The notes under the pieces: model-generated
Told to the model about the DNA's origin: nothing
What the model saw: only the letters and a program-made list of their open reading frames with translations
Database searches by the model: none
Shown here: positions 1 to 13,200 of the stretch, one piece after another
How the letters are laid out: each line of letters opens with the position of its first letter
How positions within the stretch are numbered: the first letter of the stretch is position 1
Program-made: the position numbers and the translations under genes
From: Molossus alvarezi
Taxonomy: Eukaryota > Chordata > Mammalia > Chiroptera > Molossidae
Assembly: GCA_037176705.1 (NCBI GenBank)
Contig: CM073885.1
Location: 167,080,290 to 167,144,289, forward strand
Length of the DNA: 64,000 nt
Direction: 5' to 3'

Positions 1-1145
1 AGCAATGTGACACAGTTTTGATCCTTCACCTCGTCATTCCGGCAGAATTAATTACCATGGCCACTTTGTGCAATGGTGCCCATGGACCTTGGCAGAAAGC
101 CAAATCCCTCTCTGGAAGGCAAGCATCAAGTAAATCAGAATTGAACAAGTTTACCCTAACTCTCAATGTTGAAAAGTAAATTCTTGATTACCACTTGCTC
201 CTGAATTTTGCCATTCCTCCATGCCTCCCTATCTCGGCAAATAACAGTTTATTTCTAGTCACTTATTCTTCATGAACACATCTGGCCAGCCACTAGCTTC
301 AGGTATATCCAGAGTTCAGTACTTCTCATCGCTCTCACTATTCTCCTCTTGGTCCAAGCCACAATCATCTCTGAGTAGATTATTTAAATTCCTTTTTAAG
401 TGATCTATCCTTGAACCATATAAACTCTCCTCAAAATAGCAGCCAGAATAATTTTTTTTCAAACTGAGATAAGATCATGTGCACTGTCATTAGAATTTTC
501 CTACAAGCATCTTACCTCATTTAAAGAAAAAGAAAAAACAAAAAACAAAAACCTAATTTCTTCCAATAGTATCCAAGGAATAAACGCCTGGCTCCCTTAT
601 ACTGCTGTGACGTCACCTTTCACGAGAGAGCCTCTACTGGACTTCTCTCAATGATGAGGTCTCTCAACTAATCCTTGACCACTCCAAAACTTTTATGCCT
701 CAGGGCTTTTATATCTGCTTTTCCCTTCTCTTGGAATGTGCTTTCCCCTGATATCCACTTGACTCCTTTCTTTACTTCTTTTTAATCTCTCCTCAAAGTT
801 TTCTCCCTTAGGAAAGGCTCTGAACACTGCACAGTCACAGACACAGATGTACCCACAGAGTCTCCTCCTCATCTGATATCTTTTATCTCCTTTCTCTATT
901 ATTTCTTTATAACACCTATCCCTCTTACAGTTAAATTCTGTTTTCTCCCACAGTAATGTGAGCTTCATGTGAGCATACATTCTACTTGTCCCCTGCCTTG
1001 TCTGCAGAAGCTTAAATTGTATCGGCACATAGTAGTCCTAGATAAATATGTGTTAGTTAGATGGGTGGATAGAAAGATGTTTATATCTTTTAAAGTGTTT
1101 ATATACTTTTGATATTTTTTTTAGTTTATTATTATTATTGCTAAA
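1..1145. other. Non-coding sequence with no recognised feature
   Basis: No convincing exon, SINE or L1 is seen. Short A-rich and T-rich runs occur, and reading frames are short and lack splice sites around protein-like sequence. If the gene assignment is right this is intron sequence. An ancient repeat too diverged to recognise by eye cannot be excluded. Confidence 0.5.
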
Positions 1146-1544
1146 ATATGAAGTACTCCTTTTTTTCCTTTTTAAACTTATCTTTATTGTTGAATGTATT
1201 ACAGATGTCCCTCCTTTTCCCCTGCCTTGATTTCCTTCTCCCCACTCCCACCCCCCTCTGCCTTCTCCACACTGCCCTCTGTGTCTACTGGTTATGCATA
1301 AACGCATATAAGTTCTTTGGTTTCTCTCTTCTTGCCCCACCTCCTCCCTTCCCTTTGAGGTTCTTCATTCTAGCAACCAATTTGTACTTATTAATCCCTT
1401 CATCTTTTTTACCCTTTCCCCCCAACACCCCTCCCATCTGGCAACTAACTAAAAGTTCTCTGTATCTATGAGTCTGTTTCTGTTCTGCTTGCTCATTTTG
1501 TTTGTAGATTTAATTGTTGATAGATATGTATATATTGCCATTTT

Positions 1545-2442
1545 ATTGTTCATATTTTTTTAATCTTTTTCTTTTCTTCTTCAAGAAGACCTGTCAACAT
1601 TTCATATAATACTGATTTGGTGGTGATAAACTCCTTTAGCTTTCTGTTGTCTTGGAAACTCTGTATGTCCATCAATTCTAAATGATAGTTTTGCAGGGTA
1701 GAGCTATCTTGGTTGTAGGTCCTTGTTTTTCATCACTTTCAATATTTCTTGCCACTCCCTCCTGGCCTGCAAAGTTCCTTTTGAGAAATTAGCTCACAGC
1801 CTTATGGGAACTTCATTGTAGGTAATTAACTGCTTTTCTCTTGCTTCTTTTAAGATTCTCTCTTTGTCTTTAACCTTATGCATTTTTATGATGATGTGTC
1901 TTGGTGTAGACCTCCTCGGGTTCATCTTTTTGGGATTCTCTGTGCTTCCTAGATTTGTATATCTGTTTCCTTCACCAAGTTCAGGAAGTTTTCTGTCATT
2001 ATTTTTTCAAATAGGTTTTCAATTTCTTGCTCTCTCTCTTCTCCTTCTGGCACGCCCATGATGCAAATGCTTGTATACTTGAAGTTATACTATCCTCATT
2101 TTTTTTGGATTCTTTTTTCTTTTTGCTGTTCTGATTGGGTGGTTTTTACTTCCTTATATTCCAAATCGATGGTTTGCTTCTTGGCTTCACCTCCTCTACT
2201 ATTGATTCCCTGTAAATTATTCTTCATTTTAGTTAGTGCATCCTTCATTTCTGACTGGTCCTGTATTATGCTCTTGAGGTCCTCAGAAGTTCCTTGGAAT
2301 TCTTGCTAAGTTCATTGAGTGTCCTTATAAGTAGTGTTTTGAACTCTGCATCTGTTAGATTGCTTATCTCTGTTTTGTTTAGTTCTTTTCTGGGAGTTTG
2401 GTTCTGTTCTTTCATTTGGAACATGTTCTTTTTTTTCCTCAT
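1545..2442 (-). pseudogene. HAL1 copy A ORF1 relic (L1 ORF1p-like)
   Basis: Translating the minus strand in pieces gives the coiled-coil and RNA-binding parts of an L1 ORF1-type nucleic-acid chaperone. Frameshifts and stops break the reading frame, so no intact protein is encoded. The proposed start is the ATG complementary to 2440-2442, aligned with the start in copies B and C. At the junction between the coiled-coil and RNA-binding regions (around 2050-2065) this copy keeps the reading frame that copies B and C have lost. ORF1p normally binds its own RNA in cytoplasmic particles; this copy is not expected to function. Confidence 0.65.
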
Positions 2443-2806
2443 TTTGGTTGCCGCCCTGTGTTTGTTTCGATGTATTAGATAAAGTTAATATGTCTTCTCA
2501 GCTTCCTAGGGTAGCCTGTTGTAGTAGGTGTCCTGTAGGGTCTAATGGCACAGCCTCCCTGGTCACCCACAGGGCCCTCGAGGTATACCCCTTGTGTGGA
2601 TTTCATACCCTTCTGTTGTAATTGAGTGTTGATTGCTGTCGGCATGCCAATCTGAGAGTTTTACTCAGGCTGATCAGCTGCAAGAACTGGCTGTGCCAAT
2701 TAACTACTGACCTCTGACTATCTTGGATGATTAGCTTTGCAGGGGCCCACCACACAGAGCAAGACTTACTTCAGCAGGGCTCTGGTACCCACTGAGTTAA
2801 TTTCTT

Positions 2807-3066
2807 TCTTTCTTTTTTTTTTTTTATCCTCACCCGAGGACATTTTTCCATTTTTTGTACAGATAGAGTGGGAGGGAGAGAGAGGAAGACAGAGAGAGGG
2901 AAACATCGATGTGAAAGGGACACATCGAGTGGCTGCCACCCGCACGACCAACCAGGGCCGGGGACAAACTGCAACCAAGGTATATGCCCTTAGTGGGAAC
3001 CAAACCCGGGTCTCTCCGGACCACAGGCAGACGCTCTAACCGCTGAGCCAAACCGGCCAGGGCTGG
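2807..3066 (-). mobile_element. VES SINE, hairpin-tailed type, nested in HAL1-A
   Basis: On the minus strand it starts with a tRNA-like head (CCTGGCCGGTTTGGCTCAG) and ends in a T/A-rich tail carrying the inverted repeat TCCTCGGGTGAGGA. Perfect 11-bp target-site duplications (GTTAATTTCTT) lie at 2796-2806 and 3067-3077. It interrupts the 5' UTR of HAL1-A. Confidence 0.92.
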
Positions 3067-4669
3067 GTTAATTTCTTGAGTGTGTCACTTGTAGAGGTGG
3101 TTGGGTGCTGGTGCTTTGATGTGGTCTGAAGCTGTCCAGTGTGTGTTCTGGCTCTGGGGCAAGGTCATCTACTGCCTATGTTCTACCCGAGGACACCAGG
3201 CATAAGCTACAAAGCAATCTGCCAATGGATGCTACTTGTGCTAGGCTTAGAGATGCCCAGGCAAAGCCAAGCTGTGAACAAAGGCTGGCTGATTCTAATG
3301 CCAGGCCTGGGGCCACTTAGAGAGAGATATGGGGCTTGCCATGGCCAGATGTTACTTGTTTGAGAGAGTTTAAGAAAATATGAAGCAGGAGCCAAAACAG
3401 GCTTATCCTATGGTAAAGCCATTGGAAACAGCTTAGGTGGGCCCCAAATTTGGGTGAGGCAAATTTGGAACATGTTCCTTTTTCTCCTCATTTTGGTTGC
3501 CAGTTTTTGCAAGACTCAATTACAACAGAGGCAAATTTGGGTGATTCCTCAGGGAATCACCAGGGAGAGGCAAACAGTGTGAACCAGGTTGCTGGAGTCC
3601 CAGATATGGTGCCTGTCTGCCAACCTCATGGAGAAAGGGCTCATCAAAATAACAAAGCCAACACCAGCACGTCTGTCTGGGAGAAAGCTGCCTCTTCAGC
3701 TCTCACCCCAATGCCATACAACTCAGTTCTTCCCCATATGTCTCTGGTACCTTTCAAGCTGTCTCCCCTTCATGCTGGAACAAAGATGGAGCAAGTCCAA
3801 GTAAGTTCCCTTTAAGAGGAACTGCCTGGGACTCCAGCAGCCTCAGCCTTCCTCAGCCTCAGTTTCCATTTGTTTTTACAGCCAGAAGCTATGGAGACTT
3901 CTCTTCCTAGCACTGGAACCCTGAGCTGAATGCCTGGTGTGGAACAGGGACCCCTCACTCTTCAAGGAGGACCTTCCCAGCTGAGGTGTCCTCCTGATTT
4001 TTATCTGCCACACGTGGGTGTAGGACCAGCCTGTCAGCACCTCCGCCCCTCCTACCAGTCTTGATGTGGCTGCTTCTTTAATTTTATAATTGTAGGACTT
4101 CCATTCAGCTCAATTTCAGGCAGTTCTGAAGGATGTTTGTTATGTAGTTTAGTTGTAATTTTGATATGGTTGTGAGAGGAGGCAGGTACCGCATTTACCT
4201 ATGCCACCTTCTTGACCAAAAGTCAATATTAAGTACATTTACAAGCAAGAAAGTGCATCATGTGTCAGTCAGTTTTTCTTGAAAGCCAAATCTCAGTGAC
4301 TTACAAACACAAGCACTTATTTTTGGTTCTTAAATGTTGGTTTGTATAGAATAATAACAGCAAAAATATATATTGCTTGTTTATTGCCCTGCATAATTCT
4401 TTTTTAAAATATTTTTATTAATTTATTTTTGTTACAGATGTTTATTTTGTTACAGATGTTTCTTTATTTTTCTCCCATTGACACTCTCCTCCCCATCCCC
4501 TCTCCCCGTCCCTGGCTTTGTTGTCTGTGTCCACTGGTTATGTGGACATGCATAAAGTTCTGTGGTTTATATCTTCCTTCCCCCAACAATGCCCTCTTCT
4601 GAGGGTTGTCAGTCAGTACCCTATTTTCACCTCTCTGGGTCTACCCAATTTCTCAGATTGTTATGTTCA

Positions 4670-7600
4670 TTATATTCCTCTAATAAGTGAGATCATATGA
4701 TATTTGTCTTTCTCTGCTTGACTTGTTTCACTTAGGATAATACTTTCCAGGAACCTCCATGTCGTCTCAAAGGATAAGAGTTCGTTCTTTCTTACAGCTG
4801 CATAGTACTCCATTGTGTATATGTACCACCGCTTTTTTATCCATTCCTCTACTGATGGACACATGGGCTGCTTCCAGATCTTAGCTATTGTAAATAGTGC
4901 TGCTATGAACATGGGGGTACATATATTCTTTCTGATTGGTGTTTCAGGCTTCTTAGGGTATATTCCTAGAAGTGGGATCACTGGGTCAAATGGAAGTTCA
5001 ATTATTAATTTGTTGAAGTAACACCATAGTCTTTTTCATAGTGACTGCACCAGTCTGCATTCCCACCAGCAGTATAATAGAGTCCCCTTTTCTCCACACC
5101 CTGAACAACACTTGTTGTTTGTTGATTTGTTGATGGTGGCCCTTCTGACAGGTGTGAGGTGATACCTCATTGTTGTTTTAATTTGCATCTCTCTGATGAT
5201 TAGTGACGATGAGCATTTCTCCAAATGTCTCTTGGCCATTTGTATGTTCTGTTTGGAAAGGTGTCTATTCAGCTCCTCTGCCCATTTTTTAATTGGGTTC
5301 TTTGTCTTCCTTTTGTTGAGTTGTATGAACACTCTATATATTTTGGAAATTAATTCCTTATCTGATGTATCATTGGCAATGATGTTCTCCCATACAGTGG
5401 GTTGCCTTTCCATTTTGATGGTTGTTTCTTTTGCTGTGCAGAAGCTTTTTAGTTTGATATAGTCCCATGTTTTCATTTTTTCTTTTATTTCGGTTGCTTT
5501 AGGTGATGTATCAGTGAAAATGCTGCTGCATATGATGTCTAAAATTTTGTTGCCTACATTTTCTTCTAAAATTTTTATGGATTCATGAGTCACATTTAAA
5601 TCTTTTATCCATTTTGAGTTTATTCTTGTGTATGGTGTAAGTTGATGGTCTAGTTTCATTGTTTTGCACGTAGCTGTCCAATTTTCTGAACACCATTTAT
5701 TAAAGAGGCTGTCTTTACTCCATTGTATGTTCTTGCCTCCTTTGTCAAATATTAATTGAGCATGATGTCTTGAGTCCATTTCTGGGTTCTCTGTTCTGTT
5801 CCACTGGTCTATATACCGGTTCTTGTGCCAGTACCAGGCTGTTTTGATTACAGTCCCTTTGTAGTATAACCTGATATCTGGCATTGTGATCCCACCAACA
5901 TTGTCCTTTTTTTCCAAGATAGCAGTGGCTATTCAAGGTCTTTTTTGGTTCCATATGAACTTTTAAAGTATTTGTTCTGGTTCTGTGAAATATGTCACTG
6001 GTATTTTGATGGGGATTGTATTGAATCTATACATTGCTTTGGGTAATATGGGCATTTTAATGATGTTAATTATTTCAATACATGAGTAAGGTATGTGCTT
6101 CCACTTTTTTATATCTTCCTCTATTTCTTTTTTCCATGTTCTGTAGTTTTCTGCAAATAGGTCCTTTATTTCTTTGGTTAAGTTTATTCCTAGGTATCTT
6201 AATTTTTTTGCCACGATGGTAAATGGGATTGTTTTTTTAGTTTCTCTGTCTGTGAGTTCATCATTGGTGTATACGAATGCCATCTATTTCTTGCCGTTAA
6301 TTTTGTATACTGACTGCTACTTTGCCAAATTCATTTATTAAGTCTAGTAGATTTTGATGTTGTCTTTAGGGTTTTCTCTGCAAATAACGACAGTTTCACT
6401 TTCTCCTTTCCAATTTGGATCCCTTTCATTTTTTTCTTCATGTCTGATTGCTGTGGCTAAGACTTCCAGTACTATGTTAAATAAGAGTGGTAAAAGAGAG
6501 CATCCCTGTCTTGTTCCTGTTCTTAAGGGAAATGCTTGTAGTTTCTGCCCATTGAGGATGATGTTGGCTGTAGGTCTTTTATATATAGCCTTTATTATGT
6601 CAAGATACGATCCCTCTATTACCACATTGCTGAGTGTTCTTATCAGAAATGGGTGCTGAATTTTGTTGAATGCTTTTTCAGCATCTATTGATATGATCAT
6701 GTGGTTTTTATTCTTCATTTTGTTTATGTGGTGTATCACATTTATTGATTTGCAAATATTGTACCAGCCTTGCATCCCTGGGATGAAGCCCACTTGGTCA
6801 TGGTGAATAATTTTTTTGATGGATAGCTGGATCCGATTTGCTATTATTTTGCTCAGGATTTTGTCATCTATGTTCATCAGGGATATTGGCCTGTAGTTTG
6901 CTTTCTTTGTAGTGTCTTTTTCTGGTTTTAGAATTAGAATTATGCTGGCCTCATAAAACAAGTTTGGAAGTCTTCCTTCTTCTTGAATTTTTTGAAATAG
7001 TTTCAGGAGAATGAGTGTTAGTTATTCTTTGAATGTTTCGTGAAATTCCCCCGGGAAGCCCTCTGGGTCTGGGCTTTTGTTTGCTGGGAGAGTCTTGATT
7101 ACTTCTTCAATTTCCTTAGTCATTACTGGTCTGTTCAAATTTTCTATCTCTTCCCGGTCCGGTTTTGGGAGACTGTGTGTTTCTAGAAATTTGTCCATTT
7201 TGCTTAGATTGTCGAACTTGTTGCCATATAATTGTTCATAGTATCTGTTAACGATCCTTTGTATTTCTGTGGTGTCAGTTGTTACTTCTCCTCTTTCATT
7301 TCTGATTTTGTGTTCTCTCTCTTTGTTTCTTGGTGAGTCTAGCTAAGGGTCCATCAATCTTGTTTATCTTTTCAAAAAAACCAGCTCTTTGTTTCGTTGA
7401 TTCTTTGAATTGTTTCTTTGGTCTCTATGTCATTTATTTCTGCTCTGATCTTTACTATTTCCTTCCTTCTACTTGCTCTTGGGTTTTCTTTTCATTTGCT
7501 TTCTAGTTCTTTAAGTTGTGAGGTTAGATAGTCCATTAGAGATTTTTTTTGTTTCTTGAGGTAGGCCTGTAGTGCTATGAACTTCCCTCTCAGAACTGCT

Positions 7601-8440
7601 TTTGCTGCATCCCATAGGTTTTGTGTTGTTGTGTGTTCATTTTCATTGGTTTCCAGGAAGTTTTTAATTTCTTTCTTGATCTCCTCGGTAACTCATTTAA
7701 TTGTTTAACATGCTATTTAGCCACCATGTTTTCAAATGTCTTTGCATGTTCTTGTTGCAATTGATTTTTAGTTTCATGCCATTGTGATCCGAGAAGATGC
7801 TTGATATAATTTTAATCTTCTTGAACTTGTAGAGACTTAGTTTGTATCCTATCATATGGTCTATCTTTAAGAATTTCCCATGTGCATTGAGAAGAATGTG
7901 AATTCTGTAGTTTTGGGGTGTAATCCTCTGTAGATATATATTAAATCCATTTGGTCTAGTTCTTCATTTAGAGTCTCTGTTTCTTTGCTAATTTTTGTCT
8001 AGAGAATCTATCTAGTGATGTCAGGGGGGTGTTAAAGTCCCATGCTATGTTTGTATTGCTATCAATTTCTCCTTTGAAGTCCTCCAGAAGATTTTTAATA
8101 TATTTTGGTGCCCGTATATTGGGTGCATATATGTTTACCAAGGTTATATGTTCCTGTTGGATAGATCCTTTCAATATTATGTAGTGATCTTCTTTGTCTC
8201 TAATTATGGCCTTCATTTTGAAATCTATTTTATCAGATATGAGTATTGCTACCCCAAATTTTTTTCCTTTCCATTTGCTTGGAAGATTTTTTCCATCCCT
8301 TCACTTTCAACCTATGTGAGTCTTTTGTCATGAGGTGGGTTCTTGTAAACAACATATAGATGAATCATTCTTTCTTAACCAATCAGCTACTCTATGTTTT
8401 TTATGGGAGTATTCAATCCTTTTACATTTAAGATGATTAT
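4670..8440 (-). pseudogene. L1 ORF2 relic (endonuclease and reverse transcriptase)
   Basis: Fragments in different frames read as an L1 ORF2 protein. The apurinic-type endonuclease part (about 8216-7968) carries NIYAPN and a WDFNTPL stretch, where the family normally has GDFNTPL. The reverse transcriptase part (about 6961-6344) carries [15 protein letters not shown] and [15 protein letters not shown]. The C-terminal part with LLGIYP lies at 4981-4670. The segment that should hold the catalytic FADD aspartates, around 6380-6400, is shortened so that LFAD-like sequence runs directly into the following ENPKD-like sequence. Both catalytic aspartates appear lost. Several frameshifts also separate the pieces. 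Confidence 0.88.
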
Positions 8441-8606
8441 TGATATGTATTTATTTATTGCCATTTTTTGTTTAGTGTGGTTATATTTTTCTTCCTCCTT
8501 CTTCTACTAATTACAGAAGTCCTTTTAATATATCTTGCAGTGCTGGTTTGGTGCTAATATATTCTCTCTCTGGTTTTTTTTTTTTTTGTCTGGGAAGCTC
8601 TTTATT

Positions 8607-9400
8607 TCACCTTCTATTTTGAGATAGCCTTGTGGGGTAGAGAAGTCTTAGATTCAGATCCTTGTTTTTCATGACCTTGATTAACTCATGCCATTCCCTT
8701 CTGGCCTGTAGTGTTTCTGTTGAGAAGTCAGAGAGCCTTATGGACGTTCCTTTGTAGGTAACCTGTTGCTTTTCTCTTGCTGCCTTTAGGATTCTCTCTT
8801 TGTCTTTAAGTTTGGGAATTTTAATTACTAGGTGTCTTGGTGTGGGCCTGTTTGGGTTCTTGTTAGTTGGAGCTTTCTGTGCTTCTTCAACTTGAATGCC
8901 TTCTTTGTTTGCCAAATTAGGGAAGTTTTCTGTCACCATTTCTTCAAATATGTTCTCTAACCCTTGCTCATTTTCTTCTTTGGGGATTCCCATGATGTGA
9001 GTATTATTATGTTTCCAGTTGTCCCACAGTTTCCTTAAGCTGTCTTCCTGTTTTTTAATTGTTTTTTCCTTTTGGTTTTCTGATTTGTTGATTTTTTCTA
9101 TCCTGTCTTCTGCTCCTCAGCTTCCTCTACTCTGCTGGTTAGTCCTTCCAATGTGTTCCTTGTATCTGCTATGTCATTCTTCATTTCTTCTAGGTGGTTT
9201 TTAATTTCCAATTTGTTGATTTTCAATATTTCTATGTCTTTACTCATGGTGTTGATGTCCTTACACATGCTGTTGAGCTTCCTTAAGATCATGACTCTGA
9301 ATGCGAGCTCCGTTAACTTGCTTCACTTCATTTCATTTATCTCATCTTCAGTAGAGGTCTCTTGTTCTTTCATTTGAAATTTGTTTCTTTGTTTCACCAT
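8607..9400 (-). pseudogene. L1 ORF1 relic
   Basis: The start is taken as the ATG complementary to 9398-9400, in a context matching the ORF1 starts of the HAL1 copies. The N-terminal piece (9292-9098) is rich in heptad-like Lys/Glu/Leu, as expected for the ORF1p trimeric coiled coil. The C-terminal piece (8993-8607) contains the RNA-binding and C-terminal domain signatures PRHLVIKI and ETLQARREW. A frameshift near 9100 and further breaks separate the two. ORF1p coats L1 RNA; this copy cannot make a full protein. Confidence 0.82.
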
Positions 9401-10235
9401 TTTGGCTATCTCAGTGGGTTTTGGAGCCTCCCAAATTTTCCCTGTGGGTATTGGTGTTCTGCTGTTTGTGGCTCCTTCTTCTGGGTTTGGATGAGCATGG
9501 GAGGACCCCCATTAAACACCACTGTCAAGTGTTACTTGCTGAGTAGATTTGCAAGCCCAGAAATGGTTCAGTTATCCTCTAACTTTTTCCCTGGAGGCTA
9601 TTAGTTGAGGTTACTTGAAGAGCCTTGGGTTCTCAGTTGAATAAAAACTCCCTCTGGTGCTCAGAGTAAGGGGATTTGGGAGGGTGGGGCAGATGCTGGT
9701 TGTTAATGGGCCTCAATTTGCATTTCAATGGCCCACTGGGTGGTGTTGAATCTCCAAGGGAAGAGTTTCTGCCTCTCCCCAGAGCCCTGGGAAGGAGTAA
9801 GATGATCATTGTCCTGTGTGGCTGCAACTCAGCAAAAGCTCTGAGCGCCTTCCAAATCCCAAGTATCCCCAAACAGTTCCAGTCCAGTTTGCCCTCCCTC
9901 TTCCAGAGCCCAAGGTGAGTGGCTGTGGCTATTTTAGTGCTCTGTCCTGGCTCTGTGCTGTAGAGCCATTTGGGATTTTAACCCTGAGGGCACTGTTCAG
10001 AGGTAAGACTGCTGCTGTCTGCGGACTCCCAGCCCCCTTCTCGCACCTCTGAAATCCAACCAGTATTGGTTCAGTGTCCCTGGTTATATGATCCTCACAA
10101 GCTGCTTTTCTGTTGCTTTTTTCCAACAATTTGTCTTTATTTGAATTGTAATTCCATTTTGGTCCTGGGAGATGGTCTGTTTCACTTCCATTCACTCCAC
10201 TGCCATTTTGGAATCTCCACCCTGCATAATTCTTT

Positions 10236-13200
10236 GTAGCTCTAAGCTATGTATTTCTCTTTCATGTGTCCTATGTATCTTTGTGCAAGGCTGAAGGACC
10301 AAATCCCTATGTGAGGCATTCTGTGGTCAAGGTAGAAGAGTTGGAAAAGGCAAGCATACTCAAAGCTTCTTCTGGGACATGATATGAATCATGTCTACTC
10401 ATGTCCATTGGTCAGAGCAAATCATGCAGTCAAGCCTAAAAATGGGATCGGGAAGTAGTCTTCACTGACAGAGAGCTTTGCAAGGGTAGAGAATATAGAA
10501 ATGGGTACAGTAGTGCAACTTACCACTTATGTGTATCATCTCATATAATTCAATAACCTTGTAAGAATCTAGTCTACTACATGGTCCATCATTGGTGAAT
10601 ATGTGTTGAATGTTCAATAGGATTGATGCCTTATTTATCCCAGTTTTATGGAATAAACTGAGGAGATAACCAGCTATGATCAAGTGGCAGAATATGATAT
10701 CTGCTTCTTTGAACCATAATATTACCCACTGTTATTATAATGCTCATTAAATCTACTAACCTGGAAAAGAAAAAAAATACAATTTCCATTTTACAGATGT
10801 GAAAAATTAAACTTAAGGAGCATAAGTGACCTGGCAGAGAATATGCAATTGAGGGCAGGAATGAGATTTTCACCTAAGCTTCTCTGATGTCAGTGGCCAG
10901 AAATTTTCCCAAATCACCCCCCCTTCCCCCCGGAGTGTAGGAAGAATCACCATGAGCCGAGCAGCAGAGAACAACAAAGAACAACCCAAGTCCCCACTGA
11001 CACTGTTGTTCCAATTATCCCGTTAAAGGCATTCTGGGGCTGATGGTTCCAAGGTGCAGAGAAGAGCCGCTAGGAACAAAGGCAGAGATGTGAAATGTCA
11101 GCTACAGACCATTAGTCCTGATTTTCTGGTTCAAGTTTCAGAAGAAAAATATGGAATTCTAAAAGCTGTCTGAACTGTGTGGTTTTCATAGTTGGCTTCA
11201 TAACAAAGAAACTTTGGGTTGAAACCACAAAGCCTGTTGTTGCCATATAGGTTTTATAAGGGAATTTGATATAATCTTGCCATAGATAAAAATTAGGTTT
11301 TTCATAAAATAGTCTTCTTGATGAACAATTTTATTCATGGTATCATGTTTGCTGAGGTGGGATCAGTGTATGAAGGTTTACTTACATTGATTTGCTTTCT
11401 ATGTAAACTGATTTTCTACAGCATTTTCTCTCCTCGTTTAATGAAACAAAACAAATAAAAATCTGAAAAACATACACACAAACACAAGTTATTGAACTAA
11501 TCTCCAAAGTATGGATTTGTACATTGCCTGTAGCTTTTATTTTATACTAAAAATGACTAAAATGAAGTGGATTGTTTTATTTTTACCTATTTCCTCAAAA
11601 TCAACCTCTTTCTCCCATACCTTCCTTGTTTCTTTTAATGCCATCTCTAGTAACCGAGGTCTAGAATTCCACCGTGTCCCTTGGTGTTTCCCTTAAACTG
11701 GCCCACTTGCAAATCTAGCTGACCCCAGCTCCAAAATATTTCTCACATCTGTTTTGTTTTTTCCTATTACCTCTGCTGTGACCCTGATTTAAAAGTCTTA
11801 ACTTGAGTAGTAAGCCTTTTAACTGCAAACTTTTACTAATTTTTCCCCGATAGTGTTTATGTCATAAACTTAGTCTCTCTTTGTGCTAGACCCTCATTGT
11901 GTGTTCTTCCATGTCAAGCCTTTCTCATCCTCCAACTTCCGGTCGTTTCTAACTTAATTTTCAAATTCATTCCCAATTATGGGTCATACTTCCATTGTTA
12001 CCGTACTTCAATGAGATAGATTCTTATTTATTTAAAAACTGGTCCAGGAGGAAAAGACATTTTAGACAAGATTAATTACATTTCTAGGGAAAATAGGCCA
12101 CCTTAACCATGTTAGAATCCAGTTATTCTTTGCATCAGTGTATTGTGATACTGGCCATTCCCAGAGTAGATGATGGGGAAGGAGAGCTTTCCCGTCACCT
12201 TGAGTCAGACTTCCGGAGTTCTTTATTAAGCGAGAATTGTTGCCAGACATTCACATTTAAAAATAAGTATCCCAAAGGAAGTATCTGTTTCACATTATTA
12301 TTTTTTTTTTTTGCACAACACAAGAAAGCAGTGTGTTCCCTTCACTGGAACACGTATGACAATTTACTTCCTTACATCAAGGATTATTGGGGAGGTACCT
12401 GGGTTATTTGGCAAAAGAAAGCCATGACTATATGGTATTATGACATACCGCTTGCAAATAGGAAAAAAAGCAATTACCTATGCATTTTTTATTTAATTTA
12501 AAATTTCAAAATTCAGTATATATATTAGAATTTAGTTACCAGAAATATTAATGAATAACAAGGATTTCATTATTCAAGATATTTAGTGTTTTATTTTTCT
12601 CAGGAAAGTTGTTACTAAGTCAGTGGCATAGCTTCCAACTGATGGTGCCTTAAAATTGAGAAAGCATGGAAAATATTTATAGGATAGTTAACAATAATTT
12701 TTATGATACCCGCCCCTGCCTGCTGAATGACTTTTTGTGTTTTTTTTGTTGTTGAACTGACTGAGTTGATTGGAATTTTGGCATCCCTCTTTATTAGTCT
12801 TAATAGCTCACCGTTTTATTTTTAAATGCTTGTCCAAGTTTTCCTTCTTTCTACAAAGAGCAGTTTACTTCAGTTTGAATAGAATAACGAGAAAATAGTG
12901 TGAGTGCTTTTGTCTTTACTTTTAAAATATCACTTGCAGCTTTTTACTTTGTAACACTAAGCTCCTTAGTGTGTCTGTTCTATTTTTCTCAAAACAATAT
13001 GTTACATGAAAGCACTGTATTTTGAGGTTCTCTTTTGTTCCCTATTTTCTAAAAGAAATATAAGAAAATATAAAATAATTGGAAATATTTGCAGTTTAAT
13101 AAAAGATTTCAAGGCAAAAATCAAGACATTTGAGATTCAATCATTACAATCTTAAATATTCTGGTTTTAACGTCTTTGGTGTAGTCTCATAAACTGGTTT

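Larger units (their letters stand above)
1157..4225 (-). mobile_element. HAL1 (half-L1) retrotransposon, copy A
   Basis: Reading the minus strand, a GC-rich 5' UTR is followed by an L1-type ORF1 relic and then directly by a 3' UTR. There is no ORF2, which defines the half-L1 (HAL1) class. The 3' UTR begins at the T-rich stretch near 1160 and resembles the L1 3' UTR elsewhere in the window. The 5' end near 4205-4225 is a decayed form of the CAAGATGGCGGC start seen intact in copies B and C. Imperfect 11-bp flanking repeats, at 1146-1156 and 4226-4236 (10 of 11 match), look like target-site duplications. A VES SINE (2807-3066) sits inside the 5' UTR, so this copy is older than that SINE. Confidence 0.75.
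4403..10219 (-). mobile_element. Full-length LINE-1, inactivated
   Basis: A 5.8-kb L1 in antisense. On its own strand it has a 5' UTR of about 0.8 kb (10219 down to 9401), ORF1 (about 9400-8607), ORF2 (about 8440-4670) and a 3' UTR ending in the A-rich tail near 4403. Perfect 16-bp target-site duplications (CCCTGCATAATTCTTT) lie at 4387-4402 and 10220-10235, so both ends are defined and the insertion is full length. Both ORFs are split by frameshifts and stops. The perfect duplication suggests a moderately recent insertion, but the broken ORFs exclude current activity. Confidence 0.93.

Noticed and set aside
12109..12501. 130-codon plus-strand frame
   Set aside because: It runs through a poly-T tract and has no domain, no splice context and no repeat match. 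Likely chance.
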